Assembly: GCA_031431475.1 (NCBI GenBank)
Contig: JANPDL010000003.1
Coordinates: 1-63,592, forward strand
Direction of reading: 5' to 3'
Length of the DNA stretch: 63,592 nt
DNA from: JADCCX01 sp031431475
GTDB taxonomy: Bacteria > Pseudomonadota > Alphaproteobacteria > Rhizobiales > Beijerinckiaceae
How positions within the stretch are numbered: position 1 is the first letter of the stretch; each line of letters begins with the position of its first letter. The position numbers and the translations under genes were made by a program. The notes under the pieces are model-generated. The model saw only the letters and a program-made list of their open reading frames with translations. It did not search any database and was not told the origin of the DNA. Positions 37,032-45,103 of this stretch are shown one piece after another.

Positions 37032-37550
37032 ATGACTGACCACGACGATTACCCCGACACACTCATCCGCTCAGTTCTGACATCGGTGAAGACCATCGCG
37101 ATGGTGGGCGCATCGGACAATCCGGCGCGCCCGTCCTATCTCGTGCTCAAATACCTGATCGATCGCGGCTTCCGTGTCATTCCGGTCAATCCAGGCCGCA
37201 CAGGCAACACCTTTCTTGGCCAGACCTTCGTGGCGAGCCTCGCTGATATCCGAGAGCCCGTCGACATGGTCGACATCTTCCGGGCACCGGAGGCGGCACC
37301 GGGCATCGTCGATCAGGCGCTGGCCATGGACCCGCTGCCGAAAGTGATCTGGATGCAACTCAGCGTCCGCAACGACCAAGCGTCGGCGAAAGCAGAAGCA
37401 GCGGGGCTGACCGTGATCATGAACCGCTGCCCGAAGATCGAATACGGCAGGCTGTCCGGTGAAATCAGCTGGCAGGGTGTCAACAGCCGGATTTTGTCGT
37501 CGAAAAAGCCGAAAATGGCGCTGAAGGGCGTGCAGAAGTTGCGGATTTGA
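37032..37550 (+). CDS. CoA-binding domain protein
   Basis: This 172-residue protein is a single Rossmann-like CoA-binding domain (YccU/YbiR type), with MVGASDNPARPSYLV at the phosphate loop, VIPVNPG, VDMVDIFR and GLTVIMNRCPKIEYG. The family is widespread; its function is unknown. The ATG at 37032 is preferred over an upstream in-frame TTG that overlaps the deacetylase stop. It converges with the DUF2842 gene with 12 bases between. Confidence 0.88.
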   Translation: MTDHDDYPDTLIRSVLTSVKTIAMVGASDNPARPSYLVLKYLIDRGFRVIPVNPGRTGNTFLGQTFVASLADIREPVDMVDIFRAPEAAPGIVDQALAMDPLPKVIWMQLSVRNDQASAKAEAAGLTVIMNRCPKIEYGRLSGEISWQGVNSRILSSKKPKMALKGVQKLRI

Positions 37551-37562
37551 ACCGGTGTCGGC

Positions 37563-37793
37563 TCATACCGGCCCCTTCGGCCTCGTCTCATCGATGCCGC
37601 CTTCCATCCACCGGATCAACAGCATCAGCGGCGGCGCCCACGCCAGACCAGCGATCATGTAGAACACCACCTCAACCGCCTTGTTCGCCCGCGCCAGAAT
37701 GGGATCTGCGACAGCCGTAACCACCAGTGCGTAAACCACCACGAACAACAGCATCACGATGGTGCCGACCAGCTTCCGTGTCCTGCGTGTCAA
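37563..37793 (-). CDS. DUF2842 family membrane protein
   Basis: This 76-residue protein has two membrane helices (about residues 9-31 and 42-62) and matches DUF2842, a small alphaproteobacterial family without known function. A basic N-terminus (TRRTRKLVG) suggests the positive-inside orientation. The probable start is TTG at 37791-37793, with GAGGAT upstream. It is divergent from ctaA across about 100 bases, a neighbourhood often seen in this group. Confidence 0.85.
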   Translation of the reverse strand: MTRRTRKLVGTIVMLLFVVVYALVVTAVADPILARANKAVEVVFYMIAGLAWAPPLMLLIRWMEGGIDETRPKGPV

Positions 37794-37894
37794 TGGATCA
37801 TCCTCGAGGTGCGACAGCGGCGCATTTGCCGTATCAGCCGTTCAGCCGTAATTGGCGGTCATAAGCCATAAGATCAACCCGAAAGAGCGATCCC

Positions 37895-38971
37895 TTGACC
37901 TCTGCGACCATTCATCCCGGTCAGGACGTGTTGGCAACGGCAGACCATATGTCCGCCGTGCGCGTGTGGCTGTGGTTCGTGGCGTTTCTGGTTCTGGCGA
38001 TGATCCTTGTGGGCGGCGCTACGCGCCTAACAGGTTCGGGCCTCTCGATCACGGAATGGAGGCCGCTTTTGGGCGCGATCCCGCCGCTGTCGGAAGCCGC
38101 GTGGCTGGCGGAATTTGAGAAATACCGCGCGATTCCGCAATACCAACTCCTCAACAAGGGCATGAGCCTCACTGACTTCAAGTTCATCTACTGGTGGGAG
38201 TGGGGCCATCGCCAGCTTGGCCGCTTCGTCGGAATCGCCTTTATGCTGCCCCTCGCGTGGTTCTGGCTGCGCGGTGTGGTGCGGGGGAAGCTGGCGCTGT
38301 GGCTGCTGGCTCTGGGCGCGCTCGGCGGCTTTCAGGGTGCCATCGGCTGGATCATGGTGGCATCAGGCCTGAAGGACGGCATGATCGCCGTGGCTCCGGT
38401 GAAGCTGGCGCTGCATCTGACAACGGCCTGCCTGATCCTCACGGGCCTTGTCTGGACCGCGCGTCGGCTGCGACCTGCCATGGCCCAGTTTGTGCCGGCC
38501 CGCATCACTTTCACTGCCCGAGCCATTGTCGCTCTGCTGCTGATCCAGATTGCGCTTGGCGCACTGGTCGCGGGCTCGAAATCCGGCCTCACCTACAACA
38601 CCTGGCCGCTGATGGACGGCGCGCTGATCCCCGGCGCGGACGTGCTCTTCGTGGTGAAGCCATGGATCGAGAATTTCGTCGATAACGCCGCATTGGTACA
38701 GTTCAACCACCGAATGACAGCCTATCTGCTGCTGGCGCTGGCGATCTGGCATGCCTTGGATGCGCGCGGCACTGCAGCATCGCGTGGGGCATTTCACGTC
38801 GGGGCGGCTTTGTCGCTGCAGGCCGTTCTCGGCATTGCCACACTATTGCTGCACGTGCCGCTCTGGGCAGGACTGCTGCACCAGATCATGGCCGCGCTGA
38901 TTCTGATCGCCACCGTGATACATGCGGAGAAATGGGGGCGTTACGCCGCCAGTGCCGCGAAAATGCCGTGA
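37895..38971 (+). CDS. ctaA: Heme A synthase
   Basis: This 358-residue COX15/CtaA protein converts heme O to heme A for cytochrome oxidase in the inner membrane. It has about eight helices, the GGATRLTGSGLSITEW motif after helix one, WWEWGHR, and a second HRMTAYLLLA motif whose histidines bind heme. The start is TTG at 37895, since relatives carry a similar N-terminal extension; an ATG at 37949 is the alternative. Confidence 0.95.
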   Translation: MTSATIHPGQDVLATADHMSAVRVWLWFVAFLVLAMILVGGATRLTGSGLSITEWRPLLGAIPPLSEAAWLAEFEKYRAIPQYQLLNKGMSLTDFKFIYWWEWGHRQLGRFVGIAFMLPLAWFWLRGVVRGKLALWLLALGALGGFQGAIGWIMVASGLKDGMIAVAPVKLALHLTTACLILTGLVWTARRLRPAMAQFVPARITFTARAIVALLLIQIALGALVAGSKSGLTYNTWPLMDGALIPGADVLFVVKPWIENFVDNAALVQFNHRMTAYLLLALAIWHALDARGTAASRGAFHVGAALSLQAVLGIATLLLHVPLWAGLLHQIMAALILIATVIHAEKWGRYAASAAKMP

Positions 38972-39037
38972 ATGCTCTCAAACGTGAAACAATCGCGGCT
39001 GCATTTGCCCCGATTGTTGTTCATTCGGGAGAATATC

Positions 39038-39352
39038 ATGCACAGCCGGACCTTTGTCATCGTCGCCGCGGGCTTCTTCGCAGTTTCCGTCCCCGCCTCT
39101 GCGCAGGGCATTACCTGCGCCAATGCGGTCACAGGTGTCGAACGGACTATATGCTCCGATCCCGATATGTTTCAGCTCGATAACCGCATGAGCGTCGCTT
39201 ACCGCAATGCCGTTCAAACCAATTTTGGATCAACTCGCTCTGCGATCGTCGCCGAGCAACGGGCTTTCGTCCTGGAGCGCGAGCGCTGCCAGACCGAAAC
39301 CTGCATCGGAAGGCTGACGCGTAACCGGCTGGCGGAACTGCGCGCGTATTGA
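39038..39352 (+). CDS. Secreted LprI-like small protein
   Basis: This 104-residue protein has a clear signal peptide (MHSRTFVIVAAGFFAVSVPASAQG) with a cleavage site after SAQ or SASAQ-like residues near position 24. The mature part has four Cys and the pattern C-x-n-C-sdp-lDn-ms-ay typical of the LprI/DUF1311 lysozyme-inhibitor-like group. Two disulfides are plausible. A role against host lysozyme is inferred from relatives only. The ATG at 39038 follows CGGGAG. Confidence 0.75.
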   Translation: MHSRTFVIVAAGFFAVSVPASAQGITCANAVTGVERTICSDPDMFQLDNRMSVAYRNAVQTNFGSTRSAIVAEQRAFVLERERCQTETCIGRLTRNRLAELRAY

Positions 39353-39450
39353 GACGCTCTCCAATCCCGTCAACAGGGAGAAGAGACACCGCAGCCTTGC
39401 CCCGAATCATCCATCTCTCTACCGCTCAAAGCAGTTGAGCGAGGCATTTG

Positions 39451-41727
39451 ATGGATGATTCTACCCCTCCACCGGGCGACAGCCCCAAGGAAGGCCCCAA
39501 GGACGGTATAGAGAACGTCAGCCTAAAGGCGGCGCTTGAGGAGCGCTATCTGGCCTACGCCCTCTCCACCATCATGCACCGCGCGCTGCCTGATGCGCGC
39601 GACGGGCTTAAACCCGTCCAGCGGCGCATCCTGCACGCCATGCGCTTGCTGAAGCTCGACCCGGCCAACGCCTTCAAGAAATGCGCTTCGGTCGTGGGCG
39701 AAGTCATCGGCAAGTTCCACCCCCACGGTGACCAGTCGATCTACGATGCCATGGTTCGTTTGGCGCAGGATTTCGCCCAGCGCTACATGCTGGTGGACGG
39801 ACAAGGCAATTTCGGCTCCATCGACGGCGATAATCCGGCGGCGTACCGCTACACCGAGGCGAAACTCACCGAGATCGGCGCGCTGCTGCTTGCCGGCATC
39901 GACGAGGACGCTGTCGATTTCCGCCCGACCTACAACAACGAGAACGACGAACCCATCGTCCTGCCCGGCGCGTTCCCCAACATGCTGGCCAACGGCACCA
40001 CCGGCATCGCGGTGGGCATGGCGACATCCATTCCACCGCACAACGCCGCCGAACTCTGCGATGCCGCGCTCTACCTGATCGAACGCCCGACAGCCTCATC
40101 CGACCAGTTGCTGACCTTCGTGCCGGGGCCGGATTTCCCCACCGGCGGTATCATCGTGGAAAGCGCGAGTTCCATCGCCGAAACCTACCGCACGGGGCGC
40201 GGCGGATTTCGCTTGCGGGCGCGCTGGCACAAGGAGGAAACGGGTCGCGGCACCTACATCATCGTCGTCACCGAAATACCCTACATGGTCCAGAAAGGCC
40301 GCCTGGTCGAGGCGCTGGCGGACCTGATCAACGAGAAGAAGGTGCCGATCCTCGCCGATGTGCGCGATGAATCGGCCGAAGACATCCGCGTCGTTCTCGA
40401 GCCCAAATCCCGCGCCGTCGATGAAACGATGCTGATGGAGACGCTGTTCAGGCTGACCGAGCTTGAAACCCGCTTTTCCATGAACATGAACGTGCTGGTT
40501 GATGGCCTCGTGCCGCGCGTCATCGGTCTGGCCGAGGCGTTGCGCATCTGGCTGGACCATCGCCGTGTCGTGTTGCAACGCCGCTCGCGCTTCCGGCTTG
40601 CCGAAATCGACCGGCGGCTTGAGCGACTGGGCGGGTTGCTCATCGCCTTCCTCAACCTCGACGAGGTGATCCGCATCATCCGCGAGGAGGATGAGCCCAA
40701 GCCAGTGCTGATCAGGCGCTTCGAGCTGACCGACCTGCAAGCCGAAACCATCCTCGACACCCGCCTGCGCCAGTTGCGCAAGCTGGAGGAGATGGAACTG
40801 CGCAAGGAATTCGACAATCTGACCATCGAGAAGGGCCAGATCGAAGGCCTGCTGGGCGACGAGGCCAAGCAGTGGAAAACCATCGCCTGGGAAATCCGCG
40901 AGGTGAAGAAGAAATTCGGTCCCGACACCAAAATCGGCAAGCGCCGCAGCACCTTCGCGGACAGGCCGGAGGGCATGGCCAACATCGACATCTCCGAGGC
41001 GCTGGTGGAGCGCGAGCCCATCACCGTCGTGCTCTCGGACAAGGGCTGGATCCGCGCGCTGAAGGGGCATGTGAGCGATCTCACCAGCCTGCAGTTCAAG
41101 GGCGACGACAAACTGCGGCAATGGTTCCACACGGAGACAACAGCGAAACTGCTGATGCTGGTCTCCAACGGCAAGGTATTCACGCTGGACGCCAGCAAGC
41201 TGCCGGGAGGCCGCGGCTTCGGCGATCCCGTGCGCCTCATCGCCGACATGGAAGAGGACGTGGAGATCGTAACGCTGTGGCCGCACCAGCCGGGCAGCAA
41301 GCTGTTGATGGTATCCACAGGTGAAAACGACGTGCGCGGCTTCGTCGCTCCGTCCGACGAGTTGCTGGCCACCACGAAAAAGGGCCGCAACGTGCTAAAC
41401 GTAGACGGGAAATGGAAAGCCGTGCTGGCCGTGCCTGCGCAGGGCGATCACGTCGCCATCATCGGCGAAAACCGCAAGCTGCTAATCTATCCCCTGAGCG
41501 AAGTGCCGGAGATGGCGCGCGGCAAGGGCGTGCGGCTGCAACGCTACAAGGACGGCAACGTGGCGGATGCGAAGGTGTTCGGCATTGCGGGCGGGCTGAC
41601 ATGGGTGTCGTCGGACGGGCGGACGTATACTGTGGCCAGACCGGAGCTGGATGAGTGGGTGGGGAAGCGGGCCGAAGCGGGCAAGTTGCCGCCGAAGGGG
41701 TTTCCGAAGGGGAACAGGTTTGGGTGA
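39451..41727 (+). CDS. parC: DNA topoisomerase IV subunit A
   Basis: This 758-residue subunit breaks and rejoins DNA to unlink daughter chromosomes together with ParE. The active-site Tyr is in AAYRYTEAK, preceded by KCASVVGEVIGKFHPHGD, where quinolone resistance substitutions occur; Ser-like and Glu-like positions read as A-S and unchanged family residues, without an evident resistance change that I can name. The C-terminal half has the shortened beta-propeller typical of ParC. The ATG at 39451 follows GAGG. Confidence 0.95.
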   Translation: MDDSTPPPGDSPKEGPKDGIENVSLKAALEERYLAYALSTIMHRALPDARDGLKPVQRRILHAMRLLKLDPANAFKKCASVVGEVIGKFHPHGDQSIYDAMVRLAQDFAQRYMLVDGQGNFGSIDGDNPAAYRYTEAKLTEIGALLLAGIDEDAVDFRPTYNNENDEPIVLPGAFPNMLANGTTGIAVGMATSIPPHNAAELCDAALYLIERPTASSDQLLTFVPGPDFPTGGIIVESASSIAETYRTGRGGFRLRARWHKEETGRGTYIIVVTEIPYMVQKGRLVEALADLINEKKVPILADVRDESAEDIRVVLEPKSRAVDETMLMETLFRLTELETRFSMNMNVLVDGLVPRVIGLAEALRIWLDHRRVVLQRRSRFRLAEIDRRLERLGGLLIAFLNLDEVIRIIREEDEPKPVLIRRFELTDLQAETILDTRLRQLRKLEEMELRKEFDNLTIEKGQIEGLLGDEAKQWKTIAWEIREVKKKFGPDTKIGKRRSTFADRPEGMANIDISEALVEREPITVVLSDKGWIRALKGHVSDLTSLQFKGDDKLRQWFHTETTAKLLMLVSNGKVFTLDASKLPGGRGFGDPVRLIADMEEDVEIVTLWPHQPGSKLLMVSTGENDVRGFVAPSDELLATTKKGRNVLNVDGKWKAVLAVPAQGDHVAIIGENRKLLIYPLSEVPEMARGKGVRLQRYKDGNVADAKVFGIAGGLTWVSSDGRTYTVARPELDEWVGKRAEAGKLPPKGFPKGNRFG

Positions 41728-41747
41728 GGAAATAGATCAGGTGATTG

Positions 41748-42281
41748 ATGTATAAATTTATTTTAAACAATTTTTCCCTTGAGAAAAGAGAAAACCGCAT
41801 ACTCATAGTTGCCACAGTTGCTTTGTTAGTTTTATTAATTGTGAGAGGGTATCAAAATTTTGTGATATTCAAGCCGTTCTACTGGTATCATTTCACCCAA
41901 ACTGACCAAGAGCGATTAAATGCACCCACAAGAATCCGCGATGGCATAACGGATCAGGAATTAATTCCCCGTCCACAATATGCTCCAGGCCTATATGCAA
42001 TGTACGAAGCGCGTTGCGGAGATAAAATTCTGGAATTGAGAGGCTCGAACCCAAAATTTGAAATCTACAGAGACGTTAGATTGTGTAATTCTGCCGCCTT
42101 AACTGGTCATAAATTTGAAATAGCCAGAAATGAATTTCGGCAATTTATTGACAGTCAGTATGCAAATTACTATAAAGACATTATTTTCGTTTTTATAGAA
42201 AACTTTTTTATATTATTAGTTTTTTTGCTAATATTTAAATCATCTTCTAATTTGCTAAAATGGATTATCAGAGGAAGGTAG
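41748..42281 (+). CDS. Hypothetical membrane protein, AT-rich
   Basis: I do not recognise this 177-residue protein. It has an N-terminal helix near residues 18-38 (ILIVATVALLVLLIV), an extracytoplasmic middle region of about 100 residues with two Cys (EARCGDK and VRLCNSA) that could form a disulfide, and a C-terminal helix near 145-168 followed by basic residues. The base composition is strikingly AT-rich compared with parC and rpoH, which suggests transfer. The ATG at 41748 lies 20 bases after the parC stop. Confidence 0.7.
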   Translation: MYKFILNNFSLEKRENRILIVATVALLVLLIVRGYQNFVIFKPFYWYHFTQTDQERLNAPTRIRDGITDQELIPRPQYAPGLYAMYEARCGDKILELRGSNPKFEIYRDVRLCNSAALTGHKFEIARNEFRQFIDSQYANYYKDIIFVFIENFFILLVFLLIFKSSSNLLKWIIRGR

Positions 42282-42326
42282 GAGATTACGGGACATGATG
42301 CAAATTATTGCCACGCCCTTTCATTT

Positions 42327-42368
42327 TGCGTACTTCGAGACGGCGCAAGGGCACCTCCTCAGCATGAG
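42327..42368. repeat. REP-like palindromic unit, type A
   Basis: The unit reads CTTCGAGACGGCGCAAGGGC and then CACCTCCTCAGCATGAG. It is the first of six related units between 42.3 and 43.2 kb. It occurs with the same orientation as the unit at 42434. Confidence 0.8.
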
Positions 42369-42433
42369 TATCATTGGGCGTTACGGTGACGCCATCAAGT
42401 GTCCCAGATTTAGTTTCACCCTGCACAATCACC

Positions 42434-42478
42434 GTGCGTGCTTCGAGACGGCGCAAGAGCGCCTCCTCAGCATGAGGA
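42434..42478. repeat. REP-like palindromic unit, type A
   Basis: This is near-identical to the unit at 42327 (GACGGCGCAAGAGCGCCTCC core) and in the same orientation. Confidence 0.8.
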
Positions 42479-42539
42479 TCATTGAGGCTTGCTCAAGCGT
42501 CGGCAGGCAAAGCACCCACCATTGCGCAATTCCAAATCC

Positions 42540-42584
42540 CCTCATCCTGAGGTGCGCAGCGAAGCGGAGCCTCGAAGGACGCAC
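42540..42584. repeat. REP-like palindromic unit, type B, inverted
   Basis: The unit has CCTCATCCTGAGGTGCGCAG and ends GAGCCTCGAAGGACGCAC. Its core resembles the 38-base repeats near 4.5 kb. Confidence 0.8.
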
Positions 42585-42632
42585 AATGCCTGTGCAATCG
42601 ACTGATCGAAGCCATGTCTCGCAGCAACCATG

Positions 42633-42678
42633 GTGCGTCCTTCGAGGCTCGCCAAGCGGCTCGCACCTCAGGATGAGG
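42633..42678. repeat. REP-like palindromic unit, type B
   Basis: This unit is in opposite orientation to the one at 42540, with which it forms an inverted pair (GTGCGTCCTTCGAGGCTCGC to ACCTCAGGATGAGG). It lies just before the GIY-YIG gene. Confidence 0.8.
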
Positions 42679-42716
42679 AATCTTGAGTTTGGCAACCAGA
42701 ATTGCAAAGATCAGCC

Positions 42717-43022
42717 ATGGCCTGCTTTCTCTACATCCTGAAATGCGCGGACGGCAGTTACTACACTGGCACCTATCGCAGCAACGATCTCGAAACGCGC
42801 ATCAGTGAGCATAATAACGCTCAATACCCCAACGCCTACACATCCTCTCGCCGTCCCGTTACGCTGGTCTTCGCCGAACAGTTCGCATCAATCACCGACG
42901 CCATCGCCGCCGAGCGGCGCATCAAGGGCTGGTCGCGGGCGAAGAAGGAGGCGATGATCGAGGGGCGCTGGACGGACCTGCCTGATTTGGCGCAGCGCAG
43001 GACGGACAGGTTCAACACATAG
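42717..43022 (+). CDS. GIY-YIG nuclease domain protein (UPF0213-like)
   Basis: This 101-residue protein is a lone GIY-YIG domain: FLYILKCADGSYYTGTY holds the name motif, with the conserved Arg in DLETRISEHN and Glu in IAAERRIKGW. The family is small, and cellular roles are unknown; relatives are often near palindromic repeats. The ATG at 42717 is chosen over a slightly longer frame. It sits between REP-like units on both sides, 38 bases after one and 18 bases before the next. Confidence 0.9.
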   Translation: MACFLYILKCADGSYYTGTYRSNDLETRISEHNNAQYPNAYTSSRRPVTLVFAEQFASITDAIAAERRIKGWSRAKKEAMIEGRWTDLPDLAQRRTDRFNT

Positions 43023-43040
43023 AGGGCTGCATCAGCACTT

Positions 43041-43085
43041 TGCGTGCTTCGAGACGGCGCAAGGGCGCCTCCTCAGCATGAGGAG
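43041..43085. repeat. REP-like palindromic unit, type A
   Basis: The unit repeats the TGCGTGCTTCGAGACGGCGC core and ends in AGCATGAGGAG. It pairs with the inverted unit at 43109. Confidence 0.8.
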
Positions 43086-43108
43086 GTTTGAGGGCTGCAT
43101 TTTAAATA

Positions 43109-43156
43109 CTCCTCATGCTGAGGAGGCGCTGTTTTAGCGCCGTCTCGAAGCACGCA
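43109..43156. repeat. REP-like palindromic unit, type A, inverted
   Basis: This is the reverse-oriented partner of the unit at 43041, between the GIY-YIG and rpoH genes. The loop differs (GCGCTGTTTTAGCGC), forming an internal hairpin. It may end transcription from either side. Confidence 0.8.
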
Positions 43157-43175
43157 CAGTACCAGTACAAGGCGC

Positions 43176-44051
43176 TCAAACCAGCGCGAGCCGCCCCTCC
43201 GGGTGTCTCGCCAGCAGCGCTTCCTTCAGCTTCTCCAGCGCGCGATTTTCGATCTGGCGCACGCGCTCCTTGGATATACCGAGGTTTACACCAAGCGATT
43301 CCAGCGTTGCGGCCTCGTCCTGCAGGCGGCGGGCCCGGATGATACGGGCCTCGCGGTCGGTCAGCACGTCGAGTGCTGCGCGCAACCAGCCCACGCGCCG
43401 CGCACTGTCAATGCTATCCTCGACCACCTCATCCTGTAGCGGTTTGCTATCGACCAGAAAATCCATGCGGTCACTGGCACCGCCCATGTCCTGATCAGAC
43501 AACGGGGCGTTCAGCGATGTATCGGGGCCAGACAACCGCGCCGCCATCGTCGCCACATCGGACTTTGATACCCCGACTGCAATCGCTATTTCGCTGTAGA
43601 CCGCATCGAGCGAACCGCTGGAGCCAGCCGCCTGTGTTATCCGCGCCCGCAAACGGCGAAGGTTGAAGAACAGAGCCTTCTGCGCGGAACTTGTTCCGCC
43701 GCGTACAATGGACCAGTTGCGCAGGACATGATCCTGAATCGAGGCGCGAATCCACCATGTGGCATAGGTCGAGAAGCGCACATCACGCTCGGGCTCGAAG
43801 CGCGCAGCGGCTTCCATCAGGCCGATATGCCCTTCCTGGATGAGATCAGGTATTGCGAGGCCATAATTGCGGAAGCGGTTGGCAATGGCAATCACGAGGC
43901 GCATGTGGGCGTGAGCCAGCCTGTGGAGCGCACGTTCGTTATTGTGCTCGATCCAGGCAATGGCCAGTTCCTTCTCTTCCTCACGGGTGAGAAACGGCGC
44001 ATTCATCGCAGCTTTCACAAAGCCGCGCTGCACGCCAACCAACTGAGCCAT
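43176..44051 (-). CDS. rpoH: RNA polymerase sigma-32 factor (RpoH family)
   Basis: This 291-residue sigma factor directs heat-shock or general stress transcription. Region 2 has NYGLAIPDLIQEGHIGLMEA and VRFSTYATWWIRASIQDHVL; the RpoH-type box QKALFFNLRRLR follows; region 4 ends in GVNLGISKERVRQIENRAL. The sequence looks more like the RpoH2 type of alphaproteobacteria, but that is only an impression. The ATG at 44049-44051 is five bases after GGAGG; the ATG three bases upstream is almost as good. Binding by DnaK or control by ClpXP is known for the family. Confidence 0.93.
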   Translation of the reverse strand: MAQLVGVQRGFVKAAMNAPFLTREEEKELAIAWIEHNNERALHRLAHAHMRLVIAIANRFRNYGLAIPDLIQEGHIGLMEAAARFEPERDVRFSTYATWWIRASIQDHVLRNWSIVRGGTSSAQKALFFNLRRLRARITQAAGSSGSLDAVYSEIAIAVGVSKSDVATMAARLSGPDTSLNAPLSDQDMGGASDRMDFLVDSKPLQDEVVEDSIDSARRVGWLRAALDVLTDREARIIRARRLQDEAATLESLGVNLGISKERVRQIENRALEKLKEALLARHPEGRLALV

Positions 44052-44180
44052 CATACCCTCCCGTACAACCACTATGTAAAATACGTATAGAAACGGGAAT
44101 TGGATTTCAATCGGCAAAAAGAATCTTGAAAAAATCCTAAAGCACCCTATCGCGTGAATTTTGAGCTGGTTCTTAAAAAA

Positions 44181-45098
44181 TCAGGCTTTCTTTTTACGCC
44201 CGAAGTCCGGTTCCGGCGTCTCCTGGCCCATCTGGATGATCCCGCGCCGGATCGCCCGTGTGCGCGTGAAGAGATCAAACAGCTTGTCCCCTTCCCCCCA
44301 GCGGATGGCGCGCTGCAGCGAGAACAGATCCTCCTGAAACCGCCCCAGTACCTCCAGCACGGCTTCGCGGTTGTGCAGGAACACATCGCGCCACATCGTC
44401 GGATCGGACGCCGCAATGCGGGTGAAATCGCGAAAGCCACCGGCCGAGAACTTGATCACCTCGCTCTTGGTGACAGCCTCAAGATCATCGGCCGTACCCA
44501 CGATGTTGTAGGCGATAAGATGCGGGATATGGCTGGTCACGGCCAGCACCAGGTCATGATGCTCCGGCGTCATGATCTCAACCTTGGAGCCGAAGGCTTT
44601 CCAGAATGCCTCCACCTTTTCGATGGCGGCGGGGTCTGTGTGCCCCAGCGGCGTCAGAATGCACCATTTGCCGTCGAACAGGCTGGCAAATCCTGCATCA
44701 GGCCCCGAATACTCGGTTCCAGCCACCGGATGCGCGGGAACGAAATGCACGCCGTCCGGCAAATGCGGCTGCACGGCTTTGACAACTGCGGCCTTCACCG
44801 AGCCAACATCGGAAACAATAGCACCAGCCTTAAGGCCCTTGGCCATCGTCTTCGCAACCTTGCCGTTCACACCAACGGGAACGCACAGGATCACAAGATC
44901 CGCACCTTCCACACCCTTCGCAACATTGGTGGTGACGGTGTCCGCGAATCCGAGTTCCTCTATCCGCTTCGTCACCGCGGCAGAAGAATCAATCGCTGTG
45001 ACATGCCCTGCAAGTTTCTTCTCCCGCGCAGCCAGTGCGATGGACGAGCCGATAAGGCCCATGCCGATAATGGCGATCCGTTCAAACCTGGGCTGCAT
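44181..45098 (-). CDS. Prephenate/arogenate (cyclohexadienyl) dehydrogenase
   Basis: This 305-residue enzyme oxidises prephenate or arogenate in tyrosine synthesis. It has the NAD loop GMGLIGSSIALA, HPVAGTEYSGPDA with the catalytic His, and a helical C-terminal dimerisation domain (GGFRDFTRIAASDP). It carries no ACT or chorismate mutase fusion. It is five bases after hisC on the same strand, in the order chorismate mutase, hisC, dehydrogenase that is common in Hyphomicrobiales. Tyrosine feedback control would be expected from the family. Confidence 0.92.
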   Translation of the reverse strand: MQPRFERIAIIGMGLIGSSIALAAREKKLAGHVTAIDSSAAVTKRIEELGFADTVTTNVAKGVEGADLVILCVPVGVNGKVAKTMAKGLKAGAIVSDVGSVKAAVVKAVQPHLPDGVHFVPAHPVAGTEYSGPDAGFASLFDGKWCILTPLGHTDPAAIEKVEAFWKAFGSKVEIMTPEHHDLVLAVTSHIPHLIAYNIVGTADDLEAVTKSEVIKFSAGGFRDFTRIAASDPTMWRDVFLHNREAVLEVLGRFQEDLFSLQRAIRWGEGDKLFDLFTRTRAIRRGIIQMGQETPEPDFGRKKKA

Positions 45099-45103
45099 GA
45101 TCG

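Noticed and set aside
40096..41390. Two long minus-strand open frames of 396 and 369 codons inside parC
   Set aside because: parC is unmistakable across the whole span, so these are antisense shadows; their composition is His/Leu/Gln- or Ser/Arg-rich as expected for such frames.
42300..43170. CRISPR array
   Set aside because: The repeats are irregularly spaced, of two types, in both orientations, and are themselves palindromes around a gene. They fit REP-like elements, and no cas gene is present.
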